DNA of 64,000 nucleotides from contig JAWLGU010000004.1 in NCBI GenBank assembly GCA_041690675.1, positions 34,841-98,840 on the forward strand, read 5' to 3'. The notes beneath the pieces were generated by a model. It did not search any database, was not told the origin of the DNA, and saw nothing but the letters and a program-made list of their open reading frames with translations. A program made the translations under genes and the position numbers. Of this stretch, positions 44,171 through 54,208 are shown one piece after another (position 1 is the first letter of the stretch; each line of letters starts with the position of its first letter). The DNA is from UBA7803 sp041690675. Lineage in GTDB: Bacteria > Pseudomonadota > Gammaproteobacteria > Pseudomonadales > Azotimanducaceae.

Positions 44171-44527
44171 TCAGCGTGCGGCCTGAGCGGCGTCCTGGCA
44201 GCACAGGTCGCGCAGATGGGCCACCAATGCGTGGATCTGCTCGTCACTCAGGTTGCCGCCCCAGGCGGGCATGAGCACGGACTTGTTGATGGCCTTGCCG
44301 CCGTGCTTGATGACCTTGAACAGGTCCTCGTCGGTCCGCGTGGCCATCTCCGAGGGGTCCGTGTGGTCCCGGGGCTGAACGGCCATGTGGGGCGCGTTGA
44401 TGCCGTTGCCGTCCCCCTCGATGCCGTGGCACTGGGTGCAGTACACCCGGTAGAGGAGGGAACCCTCGTCCGCCGCGCAGGTGCCGGCCACAGCCAGCAG
44501 GAAGAGGATGATGATCCTGTTGCTCAT
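44171..44527 (-). CDS. Periplasmic monoheme cytochrome c (NcgB-like position)
   Basis: 118 aa, with a signal peptide (MSNRIIILFLLAVAGTCAAD) and one heme c site CTQCH at residues 30-34; the axial Met is probably Met86 or Met87 in VLMPAWGG. The fold is a class I cytochrome c (ends LSDEQIHALVAHLRDLC). Two extra Cys occur near the C-terminus (LCCQD). The ATG overlaps the stop of the diheme cytochrome gene upstream, so they are translationally coupled. It probably passes electrons to the copper nitrite reductase or the multicopper oxidase; this is inferred from the operon. Confidence 0.88.
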   Translation of the reverse strand: MSNRIIILFLLAVAGTCAADEGSLLYRVYCTQCHGIEGDGNGINAPHMAVQPRDHTDPSEMATRTDEDLFKVIKHGGKAINKSVLMPAWGGNLSDEQIHALVAHLRDLCCQDAAQAAR

Positions 44528-45216
44528 GGCTGTGGCTCCCCGATCACCTTTAGGTAGTTCACCAGCTTCGCCACCGCTGCATCGTTCATGTCGGGGACCG
44601 GCATCATGCTGCCGGGGTCCCAGGCGGTGGGATTCTTCACGTAGCTGAAGATGAAGGCGGGCTGCAGCCGCTGCCACGCCGTGTACACCTCGGGGCCGGA
44701 GACGCCGCCTTCGTCGGGGGCGTCCTGGTGGCAGGCGTTGCAGCCCTTGAACTTGCGGAAGTCCAGCATGCCCATGCGCAGGGCCACGGAGCCAGGCTCG
44801 TAGGCCTCGGGGTCCACCAGGCCGTCCGCGGCGCGCAGGGTCATGAGGAACCCGGTCACCGCGCGAGCCTCGCCGGAGGCCAGGGCCGGGTGTTCCGGCA
44901 GGCTGGCCGGGTCCACGCGGTCGCCGTCGGCGTGGTGCTGGGCGTGGGCGGGCGGGAAGTACCCGGCCGGACGGATGCGCGCTGGCGCCTGCAGCCAGGC
45001 CTCGAGCCACTCCGCCCGGTACTTGTCCCCGGCGTAGTGCAGGGGCGGCGCCTGGCGCTCCGCCCGCACCAGCGTGGCCGCTTCGCCCTGCTCCGTGGCC
45101 GTCAGCGCATGGCAGGCGGCGCACTGGCCTTCGGCGACGGCCGCGCCGTCCGCCGCGGCGGTCCAGGGCAGGCACAGGCCCAGCAGCCCGATCAGCAGAT
45201 GGGTCGCTCTTCGCAT
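44524..45216 (-). CDS. Periplasmic diheme cytochrome c (NcgC-like position)
   Basis: 230 aa, with a signal peptide ending TAAAD (about residue 23) and two heme-binding motifs, CAACH at 32-36 and CNACH at 159-163. Candidate axial Met residues include those in PGSMMPVPDM near 203. The first heme domain carries a long insertion rich in His and Pro (about 88-110, PPAHAQHHADGD). It lies 12 bp downstream of nirK and overlaps the monoheme cytochrome gene. By analogy with ncgC beside nirK in ammonia oxidisers it is probably an electron donor in the same periplasmic pathway; no substrate is visible in the sequence. Confidence 0.87.
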   Translation of the reverse strand: MRRATHLLIGLLGLCLPWTAAADGAAVAEGQCAACHALTATEQGEAATLVRAERQAPPLHYAGDKYRAEWLEAWLQAPARIRPAGYFPPAHAQHHADGDRVDPASLPEHPALASGEARAVTGFLMTLRAADGLVDPEAYEPGSVALRMGMLDFRKFKGCNACHQDAPDEGGVSGPEVYTAWQRLQPAFIFSYVKNPTAWDPGSMMPVPDMNDAAVAKLVNYLKVIGEPQP

Positions 45217-45228
45217 ATCGTGCTCCGG

Positions 45229-46170
45229 TCAGCGCAGGATGAGCTGATCGCCGCGGCCCTTCTTGGGGTCGGCGTCCTTGTGGGTCATGAGCACGGTGAT
45301 GGCACCGTTCAGGGCGTGCTTCATGCGGTGATCGACGATGGCGTTGTTGGTGGCCCGGTCGCCGGGGGGCACGATGTCCAGCACCATGGCGTGGGCCGGA
45401 GCCACGTCCACCGTCTGCAGGCCGTAGCTCACGTTCAGCGGGTGGCCGTTGTCCCACACTCGGTCCCAGATGCCGGCGATGGGGTGGACGGCGGCTGCGT
45501 CGTTGATGGAGGCGTTGACGTAGTAGATGCGCACGCGCTCGCCGGGCTTGGCTTCCAGCGCCAGGCTGGCGTTGGCGTCGTGCACCGGGTCGTAGTGGAA
45601 CACCTTGCCGTTGATGAGCTTGGCCTTCCAGCCTTCGCCCATGGTCATCCGGTCCGCGGGGGTGCCCTCCTCGAACAGGTCGCCCTGGACCAGCACGTAC
45701 TCGCGGTCGGGCCTCGGGTAGGCGTCGCTGTAGCCGTCCTTGGGATCGACGATGATCACGCCGTACATGCCGCGGCCGATGTGCTCCGACATCGACTCGG
45801 CACCGCAGTGGTAGATGAACACCCCGGGATAATCGGCGCTGAACTGGAAGTGCTTGGTGTCGCCGGGGCGCACCTCGGCGAACTCGTCGAGGACGTCCAC
45901 CCGGGCAGCGTGAAAGTCCATCGAGTGGCTGTTGCCGTTGTCCGGGTGGTTGTGGAGCTTGAAGTCCACCACGTCGCCCTGGGTCACCCGCACCAGCGGC
46001 CCGGGGATGGTGCCGCCGTAGGTCCACATCTTCTGCTTGGTGCCGGCGTTGTCGACGGCGATCTCCAGCTCCTTCACGGTCATCTCCACTTCCACCGTCG
46101 CGGCCGGAGCCGGGGTGGTCAGCAGGGTCGCAGCGCCAGCCAGCACGGCGCCGAGAATGCGGCTCGACAT
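45229..46170 (-). CDS. nirK: Copper-containing nitrite reductase NirK
   Basis: Periplasmic enzyme reducing nitrite to nitric oxide. The product is 313 aa with a signal peptide ending APAA (about residue 24). All diagnostic residues can be seen: type 1 copper His82, Cys122, His130, Met135 (YHCGAESMSEHIGRGM); type 2 copper His87, His121 and, in domain 2, His271; catalytic Asp85 (SMDFHAA), His229 and the Ile231 gate (VHPIAG). The Cys-to-His spacing is closer to the class II-like linker. A strong ribosome site (AAGGAGAG) precedes the ATG. It leads the cluster nirK-diheme-monoheme-multicopper oxidase, with a sigma-54 element and NorR-type sites upstream. No nitric oxide reductase gene is in the window. 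Confidence 0.88.
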   Translation of the reverse strand: MSSRILGAVLAGAATLLTTPAPAATVEVEMTVKELEIAVDNAGTKQKMWTYGGTIPGPLVRVTQGDVVDFKLHNHPDNGNSHSMDFHAARVDVLDEFAEVRPGDTKHFQFSADYPGVFIYHCGAESMSEHIGRGMYGVIIVDPKDGYSDAYPRPDREYVLVQGDLFEEGTPADRMTMGEGWKAKLINGKVFHYDPVHDANASLALEAKPGERVRIYYVNASINDAAAVHPIAGIWDRVWDNGHPLNVSYGLQTVDVAPAHAMVLDIVPPGDRATNNAIVDHRMKHALNGAITVLMTHKDADPKKGRGDQLILR

Positions 46171-46214
46171 GGTCTCTCCTTGTTCTGATTCGAGGGCTAT
46201 GCGCTCGTCTCTGT

Positions 46215-46230
46215 TACAAGGATCGGGCCA
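46215..46230 (-). promoter_or_regulatory. Candidate sigma-54 (-24/-12) promoter for nirK cluster
   Basis: On the minus strand this reads TGGCCCGATCCTTGTA, compared with the consensus TGGCACGNNNNTTGCA: the invariant GG is present and the -12 GC is GT, with correct spacing. It lies 45-60 bp upstream of the nirK ATG, implying a leader of about 35 nt. Because the divergent gene encodes a sigma-54-dependent activator of the NorR family, the element is well placed. The GT at -12 is a departure that would need testing. Confidence 0.6.
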
Positions 46231-46272
46231 TTTCGTAACTTATTGAAACGCTTGCTGTTCGCTTGCAAGTGA

Positions 46273-46285
46273 TGTTTTAGTAACA
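46273..46285. promoter_or_regulatory. NorR-type binding site 1 (TGT-N7-ACA)
   Basis: TGTTTTAGTAACA fits the GT-N7-AC core known for NorR enhancer sites and lies within the perfect inverted repeat GATGTT-TTAGT-AACATC (46271-46287). It is about 75 bp upstream of the expected nirK transcription start, a normal distance for a sigma-54 enhancer, and about 40 bp before the norR start codon, so it could also mediate autoregulation. Confidence 0.6.
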
Positions 46286-46297
46286 TCGCTCGACGGA

Positions 46298-46310
46298 TGT
46301 CGAAATCACA
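46298..46310. promoter_or_regulatory. NorR-type binding site 2 (TGT-N7-ACA)
   Basis: TGTCGAAATCACA repeats the TGT-N7-ACA pattern 25 bp (centre to centre) from site 1, and both are preceded by GA. Tandem sites are the rule at NorR-activated promoters. The site lies only 15 bp before the norR start codon. Confidence 0.5.
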
Positions 46311-46324
46311 GCAATGGATTCAGA

Positions 46325-47863
46325 ATGACTACATCTCCCGTGCTCGCGTCCCTGTCCGACATCGTCGCCGACCTGTCGCGCGAGCTGCCGCCGGAAGCGC
46401 GCTTTCAGCGCCTGCTGGAGGCGCTTATGGCGGGCTTCCCGTGCGATGCCGCCGCCCTGCTGCAGCTCGAGGACGACTGCCTGATGCCGCGGGCGGTGAA
46501 AGGGTTGTCCCGGGAGGCCCTGGGGCGGCGCTTCCGGCTCGCCGAGCAGCCGCGGCTCAAGGAGATCCTCCACAGCCGCGGGCCGGTGCGGTTTCCCGCC
46601 GACTCGCGGTTGCCCGATCCCTACGACGGGCTGGTGGACGCGCCGGACGGCCACATCTACGTGCACGACTGCCTGGGCGCGCCGCTGCACGTGGACGGCC
46701 GGGCGTGGGGGGTGCTGACCCTGGATGCGCTGGCGCCGGGACGCTTCGCGGAGCTCGACCTGGAGCTGTTCGAGGCGTATGTCTCGGTGGCTGCCGCGTC
46801 GATTCGAGCGGCGGACGTGATCGATTCGCTGGAGGTGGAGCTCGAGCATCGCCAGCTCGTCCAGGAGTCCTGGCTGGCCGCGGAGCCGGAGCGTCCGTCG
46901 ATCGGCGAGAGCCCGGTGATGCGGCGCCTCATGCGCGAGGCGGACGTGGTGGCCCAGGCGGATGTGCCGGTGCTGATCCAGGGCGAGACCGGGGTGGGCA
47001 AGGAGCTGGTGGCCCGGCACATCCACCGCCATTCGCCCCGGGCGAGCCAGCCCATGATTCACGTGAACTGTGCAGCATTGCCGGAAGCCATCGCCGAGAG
47101 CGAGCTGTTCGGTCACGTGAAAGGCGCGTTCTCCGGCGCCACCCAGGACAGGGCCGGAAAGTTCGAGCTGGCGGACCAGGGGACCCTGCTGCTCGACGAG
47201 GTGGGCGAGTTGCCCCTCGGCATTCAGGCCAAGCTGCTCAGGACCCTGCAGAGCGGCGAGCTGCAGCGGGTGGGCAGCGACCGCGCCCATCACTGTGACG
47301 TGCGGGTCATCGCCGCCACCAACCGCGATCTGGACGAGGAGGTGCGGGCCCGGCGCTTCCGGGCCGATCTGTTTCATCGCCTGAACGTCTATCCCCTGGT
47401 GGTGCCGCCGCTAAGGGAGCGGGGCGGCGACGTCAGCCTGCTGGCCGGGGCGTTCATGCAGGCATGCGAGCGCAAGCTCGGGCTGCGCGGGCTGCGCCTC
47501 AGCGCCGCCGCCCGCCAGTGGCTCACCCGTTATGAGTGGCCCGGCAACGTCCGGGAGCTCGAGCACGCCATAACCCGGGCGGTGGTGCGGGCGTTGAGCG
47601 AAGGGCATTCGCGAAGTCGCGTCATCGAGCTCGGGCCGAGGCACCTCGGGGCGGACCCGGTGGGCGACGGGACCGCGGCCGCGGGCGCGGTTGCCGCCGA
47701 GCTTCCGGATCTCACCTTCGCCGAGGCGGTGGACCGGTTCAAGCGGGAGCTCGTCCGCAGCCGGCTGGCGCGCCACCAGGGCAACGCCGCCGCCGCGGCC
47801 CGCTCCCTGGGGCTGGATCGGGGCAACTTCTACCGGCTGTGCAAGCGGTTGGGCCTGCGCTGA
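46325..47863 (+). CDS. norR: Nitric oxide-responsive sigma-54 activator NorR
   Basis: NO-sensing transcription activator of 512 aa, close in length and sequence to E. coli NorR (504). The N-terminal GAF domain (about 20-165) keeps the residues equivalent to the E. coli iron-site Arg75, Asp96, Asp99, Cys113 and Asp131 (R77, D98, D101, C116, D134; FPADSRLPDPYDGL, VHDCLGAPL). The AAA+ domain (about 195-420) has Walker A GETGVGKE, the sigma-54 contact loop GAFSGA (Ser for the usual Thr) and Walker B LLLDEVGEL. The C-terminal helix-turn-helix ends NAAAAARSLGLDRGNFYRLCKRLGLR (split). It is divergent from nirK, which is its most likely target; no norVW or hmp is present. Confidence 0.93.
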   Translation: MTTSPVLASLSDIVADLSRELPPEARFQRLLEALMAGFPCDAAALLQLEDDCLMPRAVKGLSREALGRRFRLAEQPRLKEILHSRGPVRFPADSRLPDPYDGLVDAPDGHIYVHDCLGAPLHVDGRAWGVLTLDALAPGRFAELDLELFEAYVSVAAASIRAADVIDSLEVELEHRQLVQESWLAAEPERPSIGESPVMRRLMREADVVAQADVPVLIQGETGVGKELVARHIHRHSPRASQPMIHVNCAALPEAIAESELFGHVKGAFSGATQDRAGKFELADQGTLLLDEVGELPLGIQAKLLRTLQSGELQRVGSDRAHHCDVRVIAATNRDLDEEVRARRFRADLFHRLNVYPLVVPPLRERGGDVSLLAGAFMQACERKLGLRGLRLSAAARQWLTRYEWPGNVRELEHAITRAVVRALSEGHSRSRVIELGPRHLGADPVGDGTAAAGAVAAELPDLTFAEAVDRFKRELVRSRLARHQGNAAAAARSLGLDRGNFYRLCKRLGLR

Positions 47864-47910
47864 CCCTGAGCTACCATGGGGCGGTCGCAAGCCACGACGG
47901 AGCGTCGGTG

Positions 47911-48615
47911 ATGAAGGTGCGCGTCTACCGCTACCGGCCCGAGCTCGACGACGTCCCGCACATGCAGGATTTCGACTTCGACCTGCCGGCCGGGCAGGAT
48001 CTCATGGTGCTCGACGTGCTCGAGCGGCTCAAGGAGCGGGACCCTACCCTCACGTACCGCCGCAGTTGCCGGGAAGGGGTCTGCGGATCCGACGGCATGA
48101 ACATCAACGGCGCCAATGCGCTGGCCTGCACCACCCACGTCTCGGACGTGGCGTCCCGCGGCCTGCTCGAGCTCAGGCCGATGCCGGGGATGCCGGTGAT
48201 CCGCGATCTGGTGGTGGACATGAGCCAGTTCTTCCGTCAGTACGAGGCGGTGCAGCCGTACCTCATGAACGACGAGCCGCCGCCGGCCCAGGAGCGGCTG
48301 CAATCTCCCGAGGAGCGGCGGCGGCTCGACGGCTTCTACGAATGCATCCTCTGCGGCTGCTGCTCGTCGGCGTGCCCTTCGTGGTGGTGGAATCCCGACC
48401 GGTACGTGGGCCCGGCCGGGCTGCTGTGGGCCTGGCGGTTCCTGGCGGACACCCGCGACACCGCGACCCGTGAGCGGCTCGCCGGGCTCGCGGATCCGTA
48501 CAGCGTGTTCCGCTGCCGCGGCATCCTCAACTGCACGGCCGTGTGTCCCAAGGGCTTGAATCCCCGCAACGCCATCTCGAGGATCGAGGGGCTCCTGGTG
48601 AAAGAGGGCGTGTGA
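47911..48615 (+). CDS. sdhB: Succinate dehydrogenase/fumarate reductase iron-sulfur subunit (orphan)
   Basis: 234 aa, full length for SdhB (E. coli 238). The [2Fe-2S] site is SCREGVCGSDGMNINGANALAC with the Asp-for-Cys replacement seen in E. coli SdhB (read as two parts: SCREGVCGSDG and NALAC). The [4Fe-4S]/[3Fe-4S] ligands are in ECILCGCCSSACPSWWW and CRGILNCTAVCPKGLNP; the quinone-site Trp is kept. GGAG lies about 8 nt before the ATG. No sdhC, sdhD or sdhA is nearby, which is unusual; the gene lies 47 bp after norR on the same strand and could be co-transcribed with it. It may be a second copy or a dispersed true subunit. Confidence 0.93.
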   Translation: MKVRVYRYRPELDDVPHMQDFDFDLPAGQDLMVLDVLERLKERDPTLTYRRSCREGVCGSDGMNINGANALACTTHVSDVASRGLLELRPMPGMPVIRDLVVDMSQFFRQYEAVQPYLMNDEPPPAQERLQSPEERRRLDGFYECILCGCCSSACPSWWWNPDRYVGPAGLLWAWRFLADTRDTATRERLAGLADPYSVFRCRGILNCTAVCPKGLNPRNAISRIEGLLVKEGV

Positions 48616-48643
48616 GCGCTGCACCGGGTATGATCCTCGGCCC

Positions 48644-48976
48644 ATGAGCCACTGGATCTTTCTCGCCGGCGCCATCCTGCTGGAGGTGTGCGGAACCGTG
48701 TGCATGAAGCTGTCCAACGGCTTCGAGCATCTGGTCTATTCGATTCTGGTGTACGTCTTCTACGGTTTCTCGTTCTACATGCTGGCCATCGCCCTGAAAA
48801 CCATCGACATCGGCATCGCCTACGCCATCTGGGCGGCGGTGGGCACGGCGCTCATCGCCGCCATCGGGGTCATGTTCTTCAGCGAGGGCATGGACGTGGT
48901 CAAGGCCGTCTCCCTGGCCGCCATCATCGCGGGCGTGATCGGCCTGAACCTCTCCGGCGCCCGCGGCGAGCTCTGA
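48644..48976 (+). CDS. Small multidrug resistance (SMR) family transporter
   Basis: 110-aa protein with four transmembrane helices, functioning as a dimeric proton-coupled exporter in this family. The essential Glu14 (AILLEVCGTVCMKLS) and the EmrE substrate-site residues Tyr40, Tyr60 and Trp63 (IAYAIWAAVGT) are all at the EmrE positions. The end of helix 4 reads GVIGLNLSGAR. EmrE/SugE-type subgroup was not decided; the substrate could be quaternary ammonium compounds, polyamines or guanidinium. It lies 28 bp after sdhB and 5 bp before mtfA on the same strand. Confidence 0.92.
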   Translation: MSHWIFLAGAILLEVCGTVCMKLSNGFEHLVYSILVYVFYGFSFYMLAIALKTIDIGIAYAIWAAVGTALIAAIGVMFFSEGMDVVKAVSLAAIIAGVIGLNLSGARGEL

Positions 48977-48981
48977 GGCCC

Positions 48982-49770
48982 ATGCTCGAGCGCTGGCGGC
49001 AATGGCGGCGCAGCCGGCGGCTGGCCCGGTACGCCGTGGACGCCACGCTGTGGCGGCGGGTGCTGGAGGCCTTCCCCATGTTCGCGCGGCTCTCCCCGGC
49101 GGAGCGGGCACGGCTCTACGAGCTGACCGTGCTGTTCCTCGCCGAGAAGCGCTTCTTCGGTACGCACGGTCTGCAGGTGGAGGATTTCATGCGGGTCAGC
49201 GTGGCGGCCCGGGCGTGCCTGCTGGTGCTCGGGATCGGGCTGGAGTTCTACCGCGGCTGGCGCACCGTGATCCTCTATCCCGGCGGCTTCGTCGCCGAGC
49301 GTGAGGTGGAGGACGAGTTCGGCGTGGTGCACACCGGGGTGGAGGCCCTGGACGGTGAATCCATGTACCGCGGCGCGGTGGCGCTCAACTGGGAGGAGGC
49401 GGCCCCGACCGCGCCGGGGGCGGACCGGGAGAGTGAGGGTCTCGACGTGGTGCTGCACGAGCTCGCCCACAAGCTCGACGAACTGAGCGGCGACGCCAAT
49501 GGCATGCCGCCGCTGCACGGCGACATGCCGGTTCGCGAGTGGTCGGAGGCATTTCTGGCCGCCTACGAGACCTTCGTCGGCTGGGTGGAGGCGGGGGTGG
49601 AGCCACCGTTCGACGACTATGCGTCGACGGATCCCGCGGAGTTCTTCGCCGTGGCCACCGAGACGTTCTTCCTGAGCCCGCGGATTCTGCTCGAGGCGTT
49701 GCCGGACGTGTACCGGCAACTCGCGCGGTTCTACCGTCAGGACCCCGCTGCCGCCAGGGCGGCGGCGTGA
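48982..49770 (+). CDS. mtfA: MtfA-family zinc-dependent peptidase
   Basis: 262 aa (E. coli MtfA 265). MtfA is a gluzincin-like peptidase that also binds the Mlc repressor in E. coli and so affects glucose PTS control. The zinc motif HELAHKLD is at about residues 157-164, and the third ligand Glu is probably in EFFAVATETFFL. LYPGGFVAEREVEDEFGVVHTG (split) and GGRxxxV-like N-terminal segments match the family. The start is the ATG at 48982. No Mlc or PTS gene is present here, so its partner in this organism is unknown. A GC-rich hairpin lies downstream before recA. Confidence 0.88.
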   Translation: MLERWRQWRRSRRLARYAVDATLWRRVLEAFPMFARLSPAERARLYELTVLFLAEKRFFGTHGLQVEDFMRVSVAARACLLVLGIGLEFYRGWRTVILYPGGFVAEREVEDEFGVVHTGVEALDGESMYRGAVALNWEEAAPTAPGADRESEGLDVVLHELAHKLDELSGDANGMPPLHGDMPVREWSEAFLAAYETFVGWVEAGVEPPFDDYASTDPAEFFAVATETFFLSPRILLEALPDVYRQLARFYRQDPAAARAAA

Positions 49771-49812
49771 ACGGCGCCGCCGTGATCCAGCGCCGGTTGC
49801 GGACGTAAGCCA

Positions 49813-49830
49813 CGGCGGATTATTCCGCCG
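49813..49830 (+). terminator. Hairpin between mtfA and recA (terminator-like, no T-run)
   Basis: A perfect 7-bp stem CGGCGGA/TCCGCCG with a TTAT loop lies 43 bp after the mtfA stop and just upstream of the recA promoter. The following bases (TCACGG) are not a T-run, so it may act as a weak or Rho-assisted terminator, or simply insulate recA. Confidence 0.45.
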
Positions 49831-49846
49831 TCACGGTTGCCAAAAG

Positions 49847-49866
49847 TACTGACTAAATATACAGTG
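49847..49866 (+). promoter_or_regulatory. LexA (SOS) box and recA promoter
   Basis: TACTGACTAAATATACAGTG matches the gammaproteobacterial SOS box; the CTG-N10-CAG core (49849-49864) agrees with CTGTATATATATACAG at 13 of 16 positions. A TTGCCA at 49837-49842 can serve as -35, with TATACA at 49858-49863 inside the box as -10 (15-bp spacer). LexA binding would therefore block recA transcription until DNA damage. The recA ATG is 26 bp downstream. Confidence 0.85.
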
Positions 49867-49891
49867 CACCCACCGAATCAGGGAGAGCGCG

Positions 49892-50959
<1,068 letters not shown>

Positions 50960-50965
50960 GCGGCC

Positions 50966-51505
50966 ATGGTCGATCGTTCGTACCGGGCGACGCCGAACGG
51001 GCTGTCTGACCCCGGGAGCGATGCCGATGAGCGGGCGTGTGCCCTGGCCGAGGACGACGGCAAGTACCGGGCAGCCATGGAGCGTGCCGTTCGGCTGCTC
51101 GCCCAGCGCGAGCATTCGGTGCGCGAGCTCTGCGACAAGCTCTCGGCGCGAGGGGTGGATGCCGCAACGGCGAGCCTGGTCGTGGACGATCTTCGGGGGC
51201 GCGGGCTTCAGTCCGATGCGCGGTTCGCCGAGGCCTTCGTCCACAGCCGCACGGCACGCGGTCATGGTCCCGTGCGCATCCGCCAGGAGCTGGCCCAGCG
51301 GGGGATCGACGACCACGTCGCGGACGAGGTGCTCACCCGGCCCGCAGGCTACTGGCTGGATCTGGCGGACCGGGCACGGGCCAAGAAGTTCGGCGCCGAG
51401 CTCCCCGCCGACCGGGACGCCTGGAACCGGCAGGCGCGGTTTCTCTCCAGTCGCGGGTTTCCGTCGGACCTGATCTACCGGGTGCTCGAGGGGACCGAGG
51501 CGTAG
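50966..51505 (+). CDS. recX: Regulatory protein RecX
   Basis: Modulator that caps RecA filaments. The product is 179 aa, composed of three tandem helical repeats (about 33-170): AVRLLAQREHSVRELCDKL, GLQSDARFAEAFVHSR and KKFGAELPADRDAWNRQARFLSSRGFPSDLI. The N-terminal 30 residues are a poorly conserved extension, and a later start is possible. It is co-transcribed with recA under the SOS promoter. Confidence 0.93.
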   Translation: MVDRSYRATPNGLSDPGSDADERACALAEDDGKYRAAMERAVRLLAQREHSVRELCDKLSARGVDAATASLVVDDLRGRGLQSDARFAEAFVHSRTARGHGPVRIRQELAQRGIDDHVADEVLTRPAGYWLDLADRARAKKFGAELPADRDAWNRQARFLSSRGFPSDLIYRVLEGTEA

Positions 51506-51593
51506 CGCGGCTCACCTGGTCCGCGCCCCGGCGCCATGGCATTCGCCTACCGTTTCTTTATACTTTGCGCCCCATTCGACCGACCCGTGCTCG

Positions 51594-54203
<2,610 letters not shown>

Positions 54204-54208
54204 CTTCC

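Noticed and set aside
46207..46217. Third GT-N7-AC match in the nirK promoter region
   Set aside because: It overlaps the -12 element and lacks the flanking T and A shared by the other two sites, so a chance match is more likely.
46271..46287. NsrR or FNR-type box at the GATGTT-N5-AACATC inverted repeat
   Set aside because: The half-site spacing does not fit the NsrR 11-1-11 pattern, and TTGAT-N4-ATCAA is not present. The GT-N7-AC core and adjacent norR gene favour NorR.
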